Part shown: one piece after another, positions 62,580-64,000 of the stretch
How the letters are laid out: every line of letters begins with the position of its first letter
Position numbering within the stretch: the stretch's first letter is position 1
Assembly (NCBI RefSeq): GCF_910591885.1
Contig: NC_063272.1
Location: 13,962,364 to 14,026,363, forward strand
Source: Bombus terrestris
Taxonomy: Eukaryota > Arthropoda > Insecta > Hymenoptera > Apidae
Reading direction: 5' to 3'
Length of the DNA: 64,000 nt
The notes under the pieces: model-generated
What the model was told of the DNA's origin: nothing
Databases searched by the model: none
What the model saw: only the letters and a program-made list of their open reading frames with translations
Position numbers and translations under genes: made by a program

Positions 62580-62672
62580 ATGACTTCCCATGCTCTGGAT
62601 GACCCAGAGGATGGGGAGCCATTAGTAGTTGCCCTCTTGAGTGGCAGTTTGCCGGGCCTCTTCAGCATATAG
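62580..62672 (+). other. Short open frame, 30 codons, unproven
   Basis: ATG at 62580 opens a frame ending at TAG 62670-62672, with a product rich in acidic and hydrophobic residues (MTSHALDDPEDGEPLVVALL, ending GSLPGLFSI). The same frame is open upstream through the ACT tract back to about 62451, giving about 73 codons in all. The composition looks less random than the surroundings, and it could be a remnant of a retroelement protein or a short peptide of the structured transcript. No family is recognised. Confidence 0.25.
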
Positions 62673-62805
62673 CCTCTTCTTTCTTCGGGCGCAATGCCCG
62701 CTGAAACTTAAATCTAAGCTCGAGACTTCTACATCGCAAACAAAAAAAAAACTTATAAAATAAAAATATAAACCGCGGAAGCTGATGGAAGTGCATATGG
62801 ACTGA

Positions 62806-63066
62806 CCAACGATCACAACAGTGATCGTTGCTCACTCGCATGTGCGTGCTCGAGCAATAAACGTTCGTTTCGAGCCCATTCGCGACCGCGACCGCGAAAT
62901 TCGAAAAATCGAAAGGCAAAACCAGAGACGAGTGCATGCTCTACTCGTGCCAGTTTCACCGTCGATTTTTCAAATTAGATTTCCAGAAACAGGTTGGTCA
63001 CACGAAAACGCGCCTACCCGACCAGAGACTGTGCCAACCTGCCCGGCCCTACCTACTTATAATTAA
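62806..63066 (+). other. Open frame without start codon, possible retroelement remnant
   Basis: After a TGA at 62803-62805 the frame stays open for 86 codons to a TAA at 63064-63066. It contains an Arg/Asp/Glu-rich stretch (RDRDREIRKIERQNQRR) followed by a Pro-rich tail (PTRPETVPTCPALP). There is no ATG at its start. The charged-then-proline composition would suit a gag-like protein, but I see no zinc knuckle, protease or reverse transcriptase nearby. Confidence 0.2.
62807..62830. repeat. Perfect 10-bp inverted repeat
   Basis: CAACGATCAC and GTGATCGTTG are separated by AACA, making a short stable hairpin. An AATAAA polyadenylation-type hexamer lies 26 bases further on, at 62856-62861. Confidence 0.9.
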
Positions 63067-63201
63067 CAGTCATACCAGAAAGTATACTACCTATCCTACC
63101 TAACGCTATATTTAAAAAATGGCAAAACAGGCACACCAACACACTCACTCCACGGTTCTCACACATACCACTCGGGTGCAAAGGTCCTACACTAGAGAGG
63201 A

Positions 63202-63213
63202 CGTCCCGGGACG
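63202..63213. repeat. 12-bp perfect palindrome
   Basis: CGTCCCGGGACG reads the same on both strands. It lies inside the motif-rich downstream part of the district and before a GGTACGTACC palindrome at about 63253-63262. Confidence 0.85.
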
Positions 63214-63299
63214 CCTCCGACACCCGAGCTTAATACAACATTCACACTCTAAGGTACGTACCTTTTTCCTGAAATCGACTGACGAAGGCTAGTGACCAT

Positions 63300-64000
63300 T
63301 GCGTAATACGTGATAAAACACGTTTGAGAAAATTATATTTTTAAAATAGATATAAGTAAACTTGGAATTATAATTGCGATTGATAGCGATATTAAGAGTA
63401 TGAGTACACTTAGTCGCGTGGATGATATTATCAGAAATTCTAATTGTATCGAGACGTAAATTGAATCGATATATGTCTCGACATTTTTAATATTTCAAGT
63501 TTTAAGGAATGAGAAAAAGCGACGCAATTCCACGACCTAACAACACACACACACACATAATGTGGAAAATACGTCGTGCACGATACACTAACGCATGGTC
63601 AGTCGCTGAGAAATTATTACATTACTTAATTCTAGGTCATCGTGCCCAATGTCTTTCTCCCATTCAAGTAGCACCTGGGCACGTGAATGAGATCCTGACA
63701 ATGGGCACGGAAAGGGTTAAACCTGAAAATCCTGATCTAAAAAGATGATTAGTTTGTGTAATTTTTATTTAACGGACTAACGTTCTTTGAGTTTATATTT
63801 TACTACTTTGCATCTGATTAAATTTACTTTATTAATTTAAAAGTAACTAAGTAACTCTACTTTATTAATTTAATAAATTAGAACAAAATTTTAATATTTC
63901 GAAAAAAGTAGCGTTAGTAGAAAAAGACTGAGACTCATGCAAATAGAATTATTGACTCTAAATATATTACTAAGAAAGAAATAATCTCAGGCGATCTCTT
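63300..64000. other. End of window, no gene seen
   Basis: AT-rich sequence with a CA microsatellite at 63542-63557. A 79-codon + frame (63509-63748) has no family resemblance. The sequence shows no sign of the next receptor exon. Confidence 0.6.
63542..63557. repeat. CA dinucleotide microsatellite
   Basis: Eight uninterrupted AC units. Confidence 0.9.

Overview
The window is animal nuclear DNA, almost certainly from an insect and most likely a hymenopteran (bee, ant or wasp). Six short exons lie on the + strand, separated by multi-kilobase AT-rich introns with GT-AG boundaries. Read in order (27562-27723, 36386-36637, 41468-41643, 46788-46841, 51039-51203, 53513-53665) they join in phase into about 321 residues without a stop. 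The product is the extracellular amino-terminal domain of an insect kainate-type ionotropic glutamate receptor, closest as I know the family to Drosophila KaiR1D and to insect proteins named 'glutamate receptor ionotropic, kainate 2'. The order hymenopteran is an inference from the general style of the sequence, not from a diagnostic gene.

The gene is incomplete here. An upstream exon must supply the start codon, signal peptide and the first base of the glycine codon completed at 27562, and I could not identify it. The ligand-binding core and channel membrane segments follow the last visible exon and must lie beyond position 64000. Intron phases from 5' to 3' are 1, 1, 1, 0, 0, 0, 0.

Layout: 1-27561 is upstream sequence or first intron with no gene I can name. 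It holds a GATA/GA microsatellite, a candidate solo LTR near 2353-2686, a purine tract near 19.6 kb and one unexplained minus-strand reading frame near 13.5 kb. From 27562 to 53665 come the six exons with introns of 8.7, 4.8, 5.1, 4.2 and 2.3 kb. From 53666 to the end is one intron of more than 10 kb, and it carries most of the unusual structure.

That last intron has two repeat districts. The first, 57.8-60.6 kb, is a diverged direct duplication of a 1.3 kb unit. Its second copy has expanded into four blocks of an exact 10-bp minisatellite (55 units) separated by 66-bp hairpin-forming spacers. Its first copy contains a 52-bp near-perfect palindrome. The second district, 61.6-63.3 kb, has a TATA box, three consecutive stem-loops inside 97 bases, eleven copies of a 12-base motif (CGCAACGCTAAT-like) that ends in 32/64-bp periodicity, an ACT microsatellite and short open frames. 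It looks like either the leader of a decayed retroelement or an unrecognised structured RNA gene.

The only confident protein-coding content is the glutamate receptor. Most other long open frames are chance frames or products of the minisatellite. No tRNA, rRNA, CRISPR array or prokaryote-type feature was seen.
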